NCBI RefSeq assembly: GCF_014646255.1
Contig: NZ_BMNC01000030.1
Location: 1-38,440 of the forward strand
Direction of reading: 5' to 3'
Length of the DNA stretch: 38,440 nt
Origin: Lentzea pudingi
Lineage (GTDB): Bacteria > Actinomycetota > Actinomycetes > Mycobacteriales > Pseudonocardiaceae
The position numbers and the translations under genes were made by a program. The notes beneath the pieces are model-generated. The model was not told where the DNA came from, did no database searches, and was given only the letters and a program-made list of their open reading frames with translations. Positions 1-8,510 of the stretch are shown piece after piece (position 1 is the first letter of the stretch; the number at the start of each line of letters is the position of its first letter).

Positions 1-4
1 TGGA

Positions 5-946
5 ATGTCCTGTCCCGCAGGCAAAGCCGACACGCCAGCTCATTTTGAACTGATCACTTATCGGCAACACGACTCATTCGAGAGGACGGCGACGTTGGCG
101 GATCGCGATGACCCTTCGGCTGTGCGATGGCTGGTCGGTGTGGAGCTGGCTCGGTACCGGAACAAGGTGAAGGCAACCGTGGCCGCAGCAGCCAAGGTGA
201 TCGGCTGCTCGGTAGGCAAGATCAACCACATGGAGAGCGGTCGTAACCAACAGCAGCCGGCTGAGGTGACCGAGCTGATGCGGTTCTACGGCGCCGATCA
301 GGCAGACATCGACCGACTGGCATCGCTCGCGGCGAGTGCGGGAGAGCAGACATGGTGGGCACCATGGACAGAGGTAGTCCCGGATTGGCTTCGCACGTTC
401 GTAGGCCTGGAAGGTCTGGCCGTACGGGCATCGTGGTACTCGCCGCTGGTGCTACCTGCGCTCCTTCAGGTCGAGGGCTACGCCCACGGAGCGACGGCGG
501 AGAACATCCGCGTTCGTCCTGATCACTACGAGCGTCTGGTTGCGCTGCGGATGGAGCGTCAGCGTCGGCTGTTCGACGAGGAGAACCCGCTGCGGCTGAT
601 GGCGATCATCGAAGAAGCGGTGCTTGACCGCCCTATCGGCGGCTGGGAGGTCATGAAGGAGCAGTACCGCCATCTTCTCCGGTTGATCAAACTGGGTGCA
701 GTGATCAGAGTGGTGAAGACCTCGGTTGGTCCGCACGATGCACTGGTTGGGCCGTTCACCGTCCTCGACTTCCATGCGGCGCAGTCGATTGCATACGTCG
801 AGCTTGTGAACGGAGCGGTCTACGTCCAGGATCAAGATCAGGTCGGCGGGTATACTCGGACCGTTACGCAACTGCTTGCGAAGAAGGCGCTCACGCAAGA
901 CCAGACGGTCGAGGAGATCGAGAGGCGTCTCGCGACGGTTGCCTGA
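5..946 (+). CDS. XRE-family regulator with C-terminal DUF5753
   Basis: Probable DNA-binding regulator of the actinobacterial XRE/DUF5753 (Scr1-like) type. Roughly residues 42-100 form a helix-turn-helix (VELARYR, then A-A-A-K-V-I-G-C-S-V-G-K-I-N-H-M-E-S-G). The rest matches the DUF5753 ligand/partner domain: L-P-A-L-L-Q-V-E-G-Y-A near the start, R-M-E-R-Q in the middle, and a C-terminal P-F-T-V-L-D-F...YVE...GAVYV stretch. A DUF397 gene follows 16 bp downstream, the usual partner. The drawn ATG is only five bases into the window. The N-terminal 30 residues look poorly coding, and a TTG at 95, preceded by GAGG, would start the protein at L-A-D-R-D-D, so the true start is uncertain. Known family members influence development or antibiotic production; the target here is unknown. 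Confidence 0.85.
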   Translation: MSCPAGKADTPAHFELITYRQHDSFERTATLADRDDPSAVRWLVGVELARYRNKVKATVAAAAKVIGCSVGKINHMESGRNQQQPAEVTELMRFYGADQADIDRLASLAASAGEQTWWAPWTEVVPDWLRTFVGLEGLAVRASWYSPLVLPALLQVEGYAHGATAENIRVRPDHYERLVALRMERQRRLFDEENPLRLMAIIEEAVLDRPIGGWEVMKEQYRHLLRLIKLGAVIRVVKTSVGPHDALVGPFTVLDFHAAQSIAYVELVNGAVYVQDQDQVGGYTRTVTQLLAKKALTQDQTVEEIERRLATVA

Positions 947-962
947 TCGTCCGGAGGAAACC

Positions 963-1340
963 ATGCCTACCGCCAAGCGCCGCGCTGGGTGGCGCAAGTC
1001 GACGTACAGCGACCAAGGCAACGGTTGCGTTGATGTCGACTTCACCAGTGATGGCGTGGAAATTCGTCACAGCCAGATCCCGAACAGCATCGTGATCACG
1101 TTCACGATCACGCAGTGGTCACGGTGGATCTGCGAGGTCATCACTGGGGAGCCGACGAACGCAAACGGTGCAGTCGACGTCAGCGTGGCGCCGAACGCGT
1201 GGACTGTGCGCGAACGGACTACCGGGCACACCTTGATTTTCACGGATGCCGAATGGCGAGCCTTCCAACTCGGCGCCGCCGACGGTCAGTTTGACCCGAC
1301 GCATCCGTCGATCACGGAGGCGCTGGCTGAAGCCAGCTGA
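963..1340 (+). CDS. DUF397 protein, partner of the upstream XRE regulator
   Basis: A 125-aa protein. It opens with the DUF397 signature W-R-K-S-T-Y-S...GNGCVDVDF and later has L-I-F-T-D-A-E-W-R-A-F, which is the family's closing motif. The start ATG follows a good ribosome-binding site (CCGGAGGAAACC). The usual R-D-S-K core is replaced by I-R-H-S-Q, and about 50 extra residues sit between the two motifs, so this is a long, divergent member; typical DUF397 proteins are 60-85 aa. DUF397 proteins are small partners (antitoxin- or anti-regulator-like) of XRE/DUF5753 proteins, and the gene order here agrees. A short perfect GC hairpin lies at 1388-1402, which may mark the end of the transcript. 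Confidence 0.85.
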   Translation: MPTAKRRAGWRKSTYSDQGNGCVDVDFTSDGVEIRHSQIPNSIVITFTITQWSRWICEVITGEPTNANGAVDVSVAPNAWTVRERTTGHTLIFTDAEWRAFQLGAADGQFDPTHPSITEALAEAS

Positions 1341-1439
1341 AGACACGACGGGCATCTGAGCAGGCGTTTGCGCGCACTCCTTTGAGAGGGCGCTGAGCGC
1401 CCATGAGGCGCGCATCAGTCGCCAGAGCAGCTACTGGCC

Positions 1440-1999
1440 GTGCGCGTGGAGCGCCAGCAAGGTCTGCACGGCGTCCGACCGCTGAAGCTCCGCGTGTTGA
1501 TCAGCGAGGCGGCCTTGCACACTCAGGTCGGTGGCCCGGACGTCCTTCGAGCCCAGCTCGAACACCTGGTGACGCTTGCCAAGAACGCGCCGAACGTCAG
1601 CATCCGCGTCCTGCCGTGGTCAACTGGCGCGCGGCCGGCGTTGGGTCGGAACTTCACCGTTCTCAGCTTCCCGACCCGACTCCGACCCCGACCGCCGAAG
1701 CCGTGCTGGCAGCCCTTTCCGAGGTCGTCATCGCCACCGGACATCCGCGCCGGGTCTACACCACCGACACCTACAACAGCCTCACCCTTGACGGCCCCGT
1801 TCCCGCCCACATCACCACCACCTGGGCCACCAAACAACGCGCCCTGGTCGCGCACGGCTCCCAGCCCATCGCCGAACACTTCGAGCCGATGGCCGAGAAC
1901 CTCGCCCGGCTGTGGGGCGCACGCATCGGCGTCGACCACGCCGAGAACTTCGTCCCGCTTCCCGTCCTCGGACGACTGCCAGCCGCGGTCACGCTCTGA
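1440..1999 (+). pseudogene. Decayed DUF5753 fragment with frame change
   Basis: From 1440 one frame reads RVERQQGL, then LRVLISEAALHTQVGG, then V-R-V-L-P-W-S-T-G-A and F-T-V-L-S-F-P. This is the middle and C-terminal part of a DUF5753 domain. There is no N-terminal HTH in front of it. At about 1675 the good coding signal moves to another frame, which continues to a stop at 1999 (VLAALSEVV..., TTWATKQRALVAHG..., VPLPVLGRL). I do not recognise the second part, and it does not look like the normal DUF5753 end. It may be a fusion of two remnants or a frameshifted gene with an unusual tail. Most likely nothing functional remains of the regulator. Confidence 0.55.
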
Positions 2000-2050
2000 C
2001 CTCGCGGATTTCGGCTGGCTTGATAGTCGGCCGCCTTTCGGAGCATCAGC

Positions 2051-2146
2051 ATGTCAACGCCCCTCGAGCCGTACACCGAAACCCTCTGCTGCTTCGCGGC
2101 GAAGGTCGCTGACTTCGCAAGCGACTTGGTTCGGGCGGACCGATGA
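2051..2146 (+). CDS. Small 31-aa ORF coupled to PadR-like gene
   Basis: ATG at 2051, preceded by a GGAG at about -10, opens a 31-residue ORF (MSTPLEPYTETLC...). Its TGA overlaps the ATG of the next gene in the arrangement ATGA, so the two are probably translationally coupled. The protein is amphipathic, with C-C at residues 13-14 and a helical second half (F-A-A-K-V-A-D-F-A-S-D-L-V-R). Function unknown. It could be a real microprotein or simply a leader that sets translation of the regulator. Confidence 0.45.
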   Translation: MSTPLEPYTETLCCFAAKVADFASDLVRADR

Positions 2147-2442
2147 CCGCCCGGCTGAGGACGACGGTCCACGTCCAGGCAGTGCTGCGGCTGCTGCTAT
2201 CCGATCCGGACGTGGAGCGGTACGGACTGGAAATCGCCGAATCGGCTGGCATGATGCCCGGCACCGCTTACTCGATCCTGGCTCGCCTGGTAAGCCTCGG
2301 TTGGGTCGAGGACTGGTGGGAGGAGATCGATCCGAACGCGGCGAGGCGCCCGAAACGCCGATTCTACAAAGTCACCGAGACCGGTCGGACAGCAGCGCGC
2401 GCGGCCCTTGCCCGTGCACGGCAACCTCGATTGATCACCTAA
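2143..2442 (+). CDS. PadR-like winged-helix regulator
   Basis: A 99-aa basic protein with the layout of a short PadR/MarR-type winged helix: V-L-R-L-L-L-S-D-P (helix 1), Y-G-L-E-I-A-E-S-A-G, P-G-T-A-Y-S-I-L-A-R-L (recognition helix), then L-G-W-V-E-D-W-W-E, a basic wing R-R-P-K-R-R-F-Y, and T-E-T-G-R-T-A-A-R-A-A-L. It lacks the long C-terminal dimerisation helix of PadR subfamily 1 and resembles the short subfamily 2. It is coupled to the 31-aa ORF in front of it and converges on the frameshifted XRE gene. Ligand and targets are unknown. Confidence 0.75.
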   Translation: MTARLRTTVHVQAVLRLLLSDPDVERYGLEIAESAGMMPGTAYSILARLVSLGWVEDWWEEIDPNAARRPKRRFYKVTETGRTAARAALARARQPRLIT

Positions 2443-2489
2443 ATTGGCTGCCGCTCGCCGAACCCGCCGAGCCGACGTGCACACGCTCC

Positions 2490-3870
2490 TCAATCAAGCA
2501 GGAGGCGTCGATCACGCCATGCCAGTCGGAGCAAGGTCAAGGAGCTAGCCGATAGACGTGGCTCAAGTCGGTCAATTGCCTCGCTGGTGAAGGGCATATC
2601 GGTTCGGCCGCCCTCACCGACGACGTGGCCTTCGTCGTTGGTTGCCACCAGCCCGGTGAACAAGCGGTCGAAGATCTCGTTGTCCAGCACGGCAACAGTA
2701 CGTTGGCTTGCGCCCAGGGTGAGTGCGTCCATGACCAAGCCGTAGTGCCAGAGGCGAAATCGGCCGTCTGCGCGAGCCTGCTCGAAGGAGCGGAACGGCT
2801 CCTGCTCGGCATAGTCGATGGAGCCGGCCCCAGCCCCATCGTGTTCGGGATTGCCGAGAAACTCCTCGAAGTACTCCCGCATGATGTTGCGCCATAGGGA
2901 GAAGTCGTTGTGCACGTCGACCGCGGCGAGCGATGAGGGCTGGAACTCTCCGGAGGGCATGACGGTGCACATGCCGCCGCCATCGGCGACGGCGCGGCCG
3001 TCGCGCTGGTGCATCATGAATCGGTGCTCGCCCCGCCGGTCCTTGCGGATGGTCAGAGTGCTAATGCCGGGCGACATCAGCATTCGGGTGGGGTCGAACG
3101 GGTCGCCGATCATCGAGCGCAGCGGCAGTGCGCTCCAATCTTGGACCGACCCACCCGATACCAGCCAGGCGGCCTTGAACTCGTGAGCGAGGCACTCCTT
3201 GATGTCGAACACCTCGAAGAACGTGGTGGTCCCGAACGTCAGCTCAAGGCCGTCACTCTGGGACACCTCCAGCAGCCGGTAGCTAAGTCGGTTCTCCAGC
3301 AGCCGAGGCCGTACGAGGTCCCGCACGGCCCGGCTGTAGCCTGCATAGCGCTCGATCGGTGAGCGGCAACACGTGGTCCACCGGCTCGAGCTTTGACACC
3401 GGACGCTCGACCTCAGAGAAGTTCAGCTGCACCGAGTCCAACTCCACAGGCGTGTCCAACAGCCAGCCGGGGCCGGTCAACACATGGCCGCCGGGTGCCC
3501 GTTTGCTGACCGGGTACAGCCACGCAGCCAGTTCCGCCATTTCCCGCCCCCGCGCCCCCGCAGCGCGACGGACCCGAAGCCACTCCGCTTGGCTCTGACG
3601 GACATGCTCGGCGATCTCAGGACCGAGTGCGTTGCTCGCGTCAACCGGATCGGCAGGTCGCAACGTCTCTCCGGACAGAAGAGCGGCGAGTTCGTCGGTC
3701 GATACCTTCAGTGCCCTCGCGATCTTGGGACGCATCCACGGTTGAGGATCCTGTGTCCCTCGTTCCCATCGGCCGGCTGTGGACAGCTCGACACCGATCT
3801 CACGGGCGAACGACTCCTGGGTAAACCCCAACGCTTCACGCCGCCCAGCCAGCCGCTCTCGCCGATCCAA
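2490..3870 (-). pseudogene. XRE regulator with large C-terminal domain, frameshifted
   Basis: The 5' part (3870 to about 3360) encodes an XRE HTH with T-Q-E-S-F-A...G-R-W-E-R-G-T-Q-D-P-Q-P-W, very like the other three XRE-TPR regulators in the window. It starts at a TTG with GAGGTGG upstream. In the next ~110 residues the frame stays open as far as V-D-H-V-L-P-L-T-D and then becomes non-coding. The adjacent frame picks up at once with I-E-R-Y-A-G-Y-S-R-A-V-R-D-L-V and runs about 285 residues to 2490. One base gained (or two lost) near 3355 explains this. The C-terminal domain is not TPR-like and I do not recognise it. Either a real inactivating mutation or a sequence error; no slippery heptamer is visible. 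Confidence 0.7.
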
Positions 3871-3920
3871 CGTCTACCACCTCAGATGTTCGATATACGA
3901 GTAAGTCAGAGGCCGCCGAC

Positions 3921-4829
3921 TCAAAAGGCCGACCACGACCAAGGCCGCTCGATCTCGCCACGCAGGCACGCCACCCGGTGTCGTACCTGTTGGGTTGCTT
4001 CCGTGCTGGTCTTGGCTTTACCAAGGACGAAGGCTGTCCAACGTAGTTCTCTGATCGTTGCCAGGGTGCGGTAGCCAGACCACGCAGTCATGTCATAACC
4101 GCCGTAGGCGTCCACAAAAGCCTGGTAGTCCGAATCCGTGAGCCGGGCGAAGTCGGTGTAGTCGACCGCCAACGAAACCAGGTCCCACTCCCGAAGTCCG
4201 ATCCCGACATGGTCGAGATCCAGCAACACGGGGGCACCACCCGCCATAGGGACAACAACGTTGCCCTGCCACGCATCGCCGTGGATGACGCACCGAGGCA
4301 GGCTCGGAACCAGCGCCGAGTATTCACCGTGCAGCCGCTGTGCAAGATCTCGAAGCCAGGCTCGGTCATCTTCCGACAACGCGGTACCGCCGTCGATTAA
4401 TTCGCGCAGCCCTTCGAAAGGATCGACAACGGGGAACGAAGGCGACTTTGGTACGTTCAGCGCGTGCAGGCGGCCCAGGACCGCGCCCAATTCGGCCGGC
4501 GTGACGTGGCGGTGATCAGGAAGCTGTACCCACCACGTCACGGGTTGAGTTCCAACAACCGTGGGCTGGTCGATGTCGTCGACGGCACGTACGACGGCGA
4601 TCCCGGCGTCAGCCAGCCAACGCGACGCCTGGATTTGACGGGCGGCGACTAGCTGCGAGCCTGGAGGGCCCACACGAGCCACGACACCGTCGGCCATCTC
4701 GTAGATGACGTTCGTGCCGTCACGGATCAAGGTCGCTTCTGCTGTAGGCACACCGGCTTTCCTGGCCGCTACCGTCAGCACGTCATGCGGATCTCCAGAC
4801 AGGACCAGACCCGTGTCCACATCAGGCAT
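3921..4829 (-). CDS. Aminoglycoside phosphotransferase-family kinase
   Basis: A 302-aa protein with the APH/choline-kinase fold signature: catalytic H-G-D-A-W-Q-G-N at residues 183-190 (D185 catalytic base, N190 metal) and L-D-L-D-H-V-G at 203-209 (metal-binding Asp). The N-terminal lobe has T-L-I-R-D-G-T-N-V-I-Y and V-A-R-V-G. The start ATG lies inside the last codons of the upstream XRE-TPR gene (8-bp overlap), so the two are co-transcribed and probably coupled. Family members phosphorylate aminoglycosides, small alcohols or other metabolites. Nothing shows that this one gives resistance, and its place next to regulators near a nucleotide-type cluster suggests a metabolic substrate. Confidence 0.85.
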   Translation of the reverse strand: MPDVDTGLVLSGDPHDVLTVAARKAGVPTAEATLIRDGTNVIYEMADGVVARVGPPGSQLVAARQIQASRWLADAGIAVVRAVDDIDQPTVVGTQPVTWWVQLPDHRHVTPAELGAVLGRLHALNVPKSPSFPVVDPFEGLRELIDGGTALSEDDRAWLRDLAQRLHGEYSALVPSLPRCVIHGDAWQGNVVVPMAGGAPVLLDLDHVGIGLREWDLVSLAVDYTDFARLTDSDYQAFVDAYGGYDMTAWSGYRTLATIRELRWTAFVLGKAKTSTEATQQVRHRVACLRGEIERPWSWSAF

Positions 4830-6138
4830 CGGCTGTACCGGATTCCACGAGTTCCGAGAATTCGGCCACTTCGGCTATCGCACAATGCTGTTGGCACGCC
4901 CGCACTAGCTTGGCGAGTTCCTCGTCCATCCGTCGTGAGTGCAACATCGCGGCGTCGTCGAGAGCTTGCCGTCCGAGGAGGACGGCTTCACGCGGATCCC
5001 CGATCGCCATGTGCAAGGTAGCCAGGCGCGCCCTGGAGAACGCCCGCGAGCGCGGATAGGCGTCGCTATGCAGTCGAATCGCAGAGACAAGACGCTCGGC
5101 GGCATCCCCTGGCTGTTTTTCCGCGACGGCGAGCGGAGTAAGTGCCCGCGCGCTGCTCCCCGCGTGTTCGGCTTCGTCGTAGTACACCAGCCAGGGCGGA
5201 TCGGTCTCCGGTTGCCGTTGGGCGAAGTACGAATCCGCTCGGTCGACTTCGGCTCGCGCTTCGTTGTGGCGGCCCAGCATCGCCAACAACCGGGCCCGGA
5301 CCACACCGTTTATGGCTCGCGCGGTGGCGGTCAACCGGTCAGCTCGCACCTGGGCGAACTCGATCAAGGACAGCGCGTCGTCCAGGTTGCCGAGGTAGAT
5401 GGCTTGGCGTGCCATGTCGGCGAGGGTCGCGGCACGCAACTCCCACGAGCCACCCTGCTCGGCGCACCATAGACCGAAGCGAAAGCATCGAGCCGCGGCG
5501 TCGTGGTTTCCGACGTCGAAAGCCGAGAACGCCACCACGCCTGCAAGGTTTCCGACGGCCTCGAACATCCCCGCTTCGACGGCAGTGCTGGCTCGGGCAC
5601 TCAACAGGTGGCCAGCCCACCGCAGATGCGCGGCCCCCGCTTCACCGGCCATGCCTCCGCCGTACAGGTTCTCGCTGGCTGCCAGCATGCTCGTCATCAG
5701 CTTGACCTGCTCGACCTCGGCCCATCCGATCCGCCGCGGCGGCCTCACGGTCAAGGTGAGCGACTCGAGGAACTCAGCGGGCACCTGCCCCATGTCGAGG
5801 CTTCTAACGGGGTCGTACGCGGCGGTGAGCGCAGAAGCGGGCGAACTCGACACCAGGGAGGTTTGCCGGGATCGTCCCCAGGTCGCTTGCCCTGTGACCG
5901 CCTGCGGCAGGTCCTGCGAGCCGTGGGTCGGGCCTTGTCCGAGCAGCACATTCAGCTCATCGAGGGAGACGCCCAGCGCTTTCGCGATCCGAGGGCGCCG
6001 CCACGGTTGAGGCGTCAGGGCGCCACGTTCCCACCGCCCGACGGTGGAGAACTCCACACCAACAGCAGCAGCGAGCCCTTCCTGAGTGAAGCCCATCGCC
6101 TCACGTCGAGCCGCGAACGCCTCGCGTTTGTCGCCCAC
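4822..6138 (-). CDS. XRE-TPR transcriptional regulator
   Basis: A 438-aa protein. Residues 1-65 are an XRE HTH (R-R-E-A-M-G-F-T-Q-E-G-L-A...F-S-T-V-G-R-W-E-R-G), and the rest is alpha-helical with TPR-like helix pairs (for example A-A-R-C-F-R-F-G-L-W-C-A-E and L-A-D-M-A-R-Q-A-I-Y-L-G-N-L-D-D-A-L). I chose the GTG at 6138, with GAGGTGAGC in front, because it aligns with the start of the paralogue at 8028 (G-D-R-R-K-A-F-A-A-R-R); the open frame runs 26 codons further upstream. The recognition helix is almost identical to that of the 8028 paralogue, so both may bind the same operator. It overlaps the APH-like gene downstream. Regulates unknown genes, likely nearby. Confidence 0.85.
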   Translation of the reverse strand: MGDKREAFAARREAMGFTQEGLAAAVGVEFSTVGRWERGALTPQPWRRPRIAKALGVSLDELNVLLGQGPTHGSQDLPQAVTGQATWGRSRQTSLVSSSPASALTAAYDPVRSLDMGQVPAEFLESLTLTVRPPRRIGWAEVEQVKLMTSMLAASENLYGGGMAGEAGAAHLRWAGHLLSARASTAVEAGMFEAVGNLAGVVAFSAFDVGNHDAAARCFRFGLWCAEQGGSWELRAATLADMARQAIYLGNLDDALSLIEFAQVRADRLTATARAINGVVRARLLAMLGRHNEARAEVDRADSYFAQRQPETDPPWLVYYDEAEHAGSSARALTPLAVAEKQPGDAAERLVSAIRLHSDAYPRSRAFSRARLATLHMAIGDPREAVLLGRQALDDAAMLHSRRMDEELAKLVRACQQHCAIAEVAEFSELVESGTADA

Positions 6139-6220
6139 GCCGCTCACCTCGCTGCCTGATTCAGCCACCAGCCTGGTTGGCGAGTGGCCACGCCGCATGT
6201 CTGCCGATGCCGTCACACGG

Positions 6221-6598
6221 TCAGGCGTCCTGTTCGATGCGCTCGAAGATGTCGATGTCCGTGGCCTTCTGCCAGTCGGGCAAGTCGTTCCAGTCCGCGA
6301 CGTAGGACGGCTTCGGGTCGGGGAAGTGCTTGTAGATCTGGCCGATCCAGCACAGCGCGACGAAGCGTCCTTTCTGGTCCGAGGTGAGCTTGGAGGTGGC
6401 GCCGTCGGTGGCCTTGATGAAGGCGAGGACTTGGTCGTACACGGCGGTCGCGGCGTCGCGTTCCCAGTCCGGGGTCTGGTCCCACGGAGTGATGTAGCCA
6501 GGCTTGGGCTCGCCGGGGTAGTGCTTGGTCACTCCGGCGATCCAAGCCTCGCGAAACACGCGGCCACGGTCGTTCTGCATCTTGTCGTCCTCCATCAT
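6221..6598 (-). CDS. 125-aa protein with an internal duplication
   Basis: Function not recognised. The protein is two copies of one motif. Residues 19-58 read W-I-A-G-V-T-K-H-Y-P-G-E-P-K-P-G-Y-I, then P-W...TPDWERD..., while residues 84-121 read W-I-G-Q-I-Y-K-H-F-P-D-P-K-P-S-Y-V, then D-W...LPDWQKA.... The repeat is rich in Trp, Pro and aromatic residues. The start overlaps the stop of the XRE-TPR gene (ATGA-type), so the two are coupled. The next minus-strand gene, another XRE-TPR, starts 82 bp further on. It could be a partner or effector of the regulator, or a small binding protein. No signal peptide or membrane segment is visible. Confidence 0.75.
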   Translation of the reverse strand: MMEDDKMQNDRGRVFREAWIAGVTKHYPGEPKPGYITPWDQTPDWERDAATAVYDQVLAFIKATDGATSKLTSDQKGRFVALCWIGQIYKHFPDPKPSYVADWNDLPDWQKATDIDIFERIEQDA

Positions 6599-8028
6599 GC
6601 GGCGCGGTTGCCGACGAGTTCGGTGATCTCGGCGTCGAGCCGCTGGATCTGTTGGTCGGTGAGCAAAGGGGCCAGATGCGGCTGTAGGCCACGCAGTTTG
6701 CGCGCGATTACTCCGGAGCCGGTCTGGCGAGCGGTGGCCAGGGCGGCGTCGGCGTAGGTCGCGACTTGGTCAGGATTGCGCCGATGCACCCCGATCATCG
6801 CCAGGTCGGTGAGAACACCGGCCTTCCGGCGGGCGGTCAGGACGCCGGCCAGCGCGTCGGTCAGGGCGGCTTCGGCAAGGTCGTAGCGGCCGAGGTTGAC
6901 GTAGCAGGTGCCGCGTTCCTCGGCCAGGCGTGAACCGTCGAATCGGAGCCAGCCACCGTTGTGGACTGGCCCCTGAAGGTGCTGGACCTCGGCGGCCGTG
7001 TCGAGTGCGCGCTGGCAGGCGTCCAGGTCGCCGAGACCGGCGAAGGTTTCTGCCTGCACAGCTGCGATCCATTGCCGGGTCGAGAGGGCAGGATCGCCCC
7101 GGCGGGCCAGGTTGGCGGCTAGTTCGAGCAGCGGAGCAGCCTCATCGAACTGGCGCTCGTACACGGCGATGAAGGCGTGCCTGGTCAACGCGCAGGACCA
7201 GAGGTCCGGAGCATCGGCTTCCTTGCCTGCTGTGGCGGCCAGGGTGTAGCAGTGGGCGGCGTCGGTGTATCGGTCACCGTCGAAGAAGATCTCGCCCGCC
7301 AACTGGAAGAGGTCGGCGGACAACTCGCAAAGTCGCTGCCGGATGGCCGGGGTCTGCGGATGACGCAAGCCCGTCGACAGGACATCGAGCTGTGCGCGGA
7401 CGAGGGGAAGTACCTCGCTCTTGGTCGGTGCGAGTGCGTAGACCCGCCACAGGTGGCTGTTGAACTGGGCGAACTCGGCTGCCACCGCGTAATCCACCGC
7501 GCCGGTTCGAGCCACTGCGGCAAATCTGTCCACGTCGTCGAGGGCCGGTTCGACCGCAGGCAACGCCAGCAGGGCACCGCTCATGGTGAACAGGCGCAGT
7601 AGGTCGCGACGGTTCATGTCGTCTGTCTCCGCGAGGTCGGGCTGAACAGGGACGGCCTCCCTTCCGAACAGCCTGCCACCCGTTCGTGGCGCTGCGGCTT
7701 CGAGACGAACTTGAGCACCACCGTGCGCGGTGGGCTGCGTATCGAGCGGGCCTCCTGCGCCAGCATTCGCCGCTCGGGCTGGTACGGCGGCCGGGGGCGG
7801 AGCAGCCATCTGCCGGGCTGGTGCCGACGTAAGCAACGTGCCCAGCTCTTCGAGGCTGATGCCCAGCGCCTTCGCGATACGTGGCCTGCGGTACGGCTGC
7901 GGAGTCAGATCACCGCGCTCCCAGCGGCCCACGGTCGAAAACTCCACACCGACGGCTGCTGCGAGGCTTTCCTGGGTGTAGCCCATCAGCTCACGCCGCG
8001 CCGCGAACGCCTTTCGCCGGTCGCCCAT
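6595..8028 (-). CDS. XRE-TPR transcriptional regulator with Tat-like internal motif
   Basis: A 477-aa protein. The HTH is at residues 1-66 (G-Y-T-Q-E-S-L-A...F-S-T-V-G-R-W-E-R-G-D-L-T-P-Q-P-Y), followed by a disordered Ala/Pro linker (70-135). Then comes M-N-R-R-D-L-L-R-L-F at 138-147 with a hydrophobic run to about 158, and a helical TPR-like C-terminal half. The twin-Arg-like motif in mid-protein occurs in several actinobacterial XRE-TPR regulators and probably does not export anything. The ATG at 8028 has GAGGTGATGTTC in front; an upstream in-frame start at 8061 is less likely. First gene of the minus-strand operon and divergent from queD, so a candidate regulator of the 7-deazaguanine operon. 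Confidence 0.87.
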   Translation of the reverse strand: MGDRRKAFAARRELMGYTQESLAAAVGVEFSTVGRWERGDLTPQPYRRPRIAKALGISLEELGTLLTSAPARQMAAPPPAAVPARAANAGAGGPLDTQPTAHGGAQVRLEAAAPRTGGRLFGREAVPVQPDLAETDDMNRRDLLRLFTMSGALLALPAVEPALDDVDRFAAVARTGAVDYAVAAEFAQFNSHLWRVYALAPTKSEVLPLVRAQLDVLSTGLRHPQTPAIRQRLCELSADLFQLAGEIFFDGDRYTDAAHCYTLAATAGKEADAPDLWSCALTRHAFIAVYERQFDEAAPLLELAANLARRGDPALSTRQWIAAVQAETFAGLGDLDACQRALDTAAEVQHLQGPVHNGGWLRFDGSRLAEERGTCYVNLGRYDLAEAALTDALAGVLTARRKAGVLTDLAMIGVHRRNPDQVATYADAALATARQTGSGVIARKLRGLQPHLAPLLTDQQIQRLDAEITELVGNRAA

Positions 8029-8510
8029 GAACATCACCTCGCTCCGTCGGTCCAATGCCACGATAACCAGCTACCGGTCAAGTCTGATCACCCGCTCGGC
8101 GAGCAGCACCCGTTCGGACTACCGTCACACAAAAGGCGTTTTTGCAGGTCAGAGACGTTGACGCCTCGTTGACGCCTCATTGTCGCCGTGTCGTCGCTCT
8201 GGCAGCCGTTGATCATTGGAAGTTGACTGAGGTCGCTGCGGTCTGGGCGGCTTCTGTCTCCAACGGCAGCCGGAGTGACTAGTAGTGCTTTTACCAGAAC
8301 GTGCCGCTGTGGATGTCCGATGGTCAGACCACCCTCCCCGTCGATGGGGAGTCCCCGTCCACGCGGACGTGCTGGTGAGCACGCTCGACGCACCGCATTG
8401 AGGGCTCGGCCATTTCCTGGCCGCTGCGTCGTCCGGCCTGGCAAGGACAGCTCCGCCGCCAGCGCACATCGCCCAAGTGCCGTTCGGCATGACCGAGGAA
8501 GAAGGGCTAC
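8029..8510. promoter_or_regulatory. Divergent intergenic region between XRE-TPR and queD
   Basis: 482 bp between two divergent operons, without a convincing ORF. It must hold both promoters, but no clear -10/-35 pair can be read. It holds the 11-bp tandem repeat listed separately, a further G-T-T-G-A-C at 8222, and a cluster of small hairpins at 8344-8382, including CGTGCT-GGTG-AGCACG at 8367-8382. The hairpins fall in the probable leader of the queD operon. No preQ1-class riboswitch consensus is recognisable. queD has an AAGGG-type ribosome-binding site just before 8511. Confidence 0.5.
8157..8178. repeat. Perfect 11-bp tandem direct repeat, candidate operator
   Basis: GTTGACGCCTC occurs twice without a gap (8157-8167 and 8168-8178). 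A spacing of one helical turn suits a dimeric HTH regulator binding side by side. It lies about 130 bp upstream of the XRE-TPR start and 330 bp upstream of queD. The inference that an XRE-TPR protein binds here is based on position only. Confidence 0.45.

Noticed and set aside
452..1045. 197-aa minus-strand ORF antisense to the XRE gene
   Set aside because: Shadow of the XRE/DUF5753 frame; no protein-like motifs or start signal.
3340..3370. Programmed ribosomal frameshift joining the two halves of the XRE gene
   Set aside because: No slippery heptamer or following structure is visible; simple mutation or sequence error is more likely.
3921..4829. Aminoglycoside resistance gene
   Set aside because: APH-family fold is clear, but nothing points to aminoglycosides; the context suggests metabolism or regulation.
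8029..8510. PreQ1 riboswitch in front of the queD operon
   Set aside because: No A-rich tail, loop sequence or pseudoknot consensus could be found; only GC-rich hairpins.
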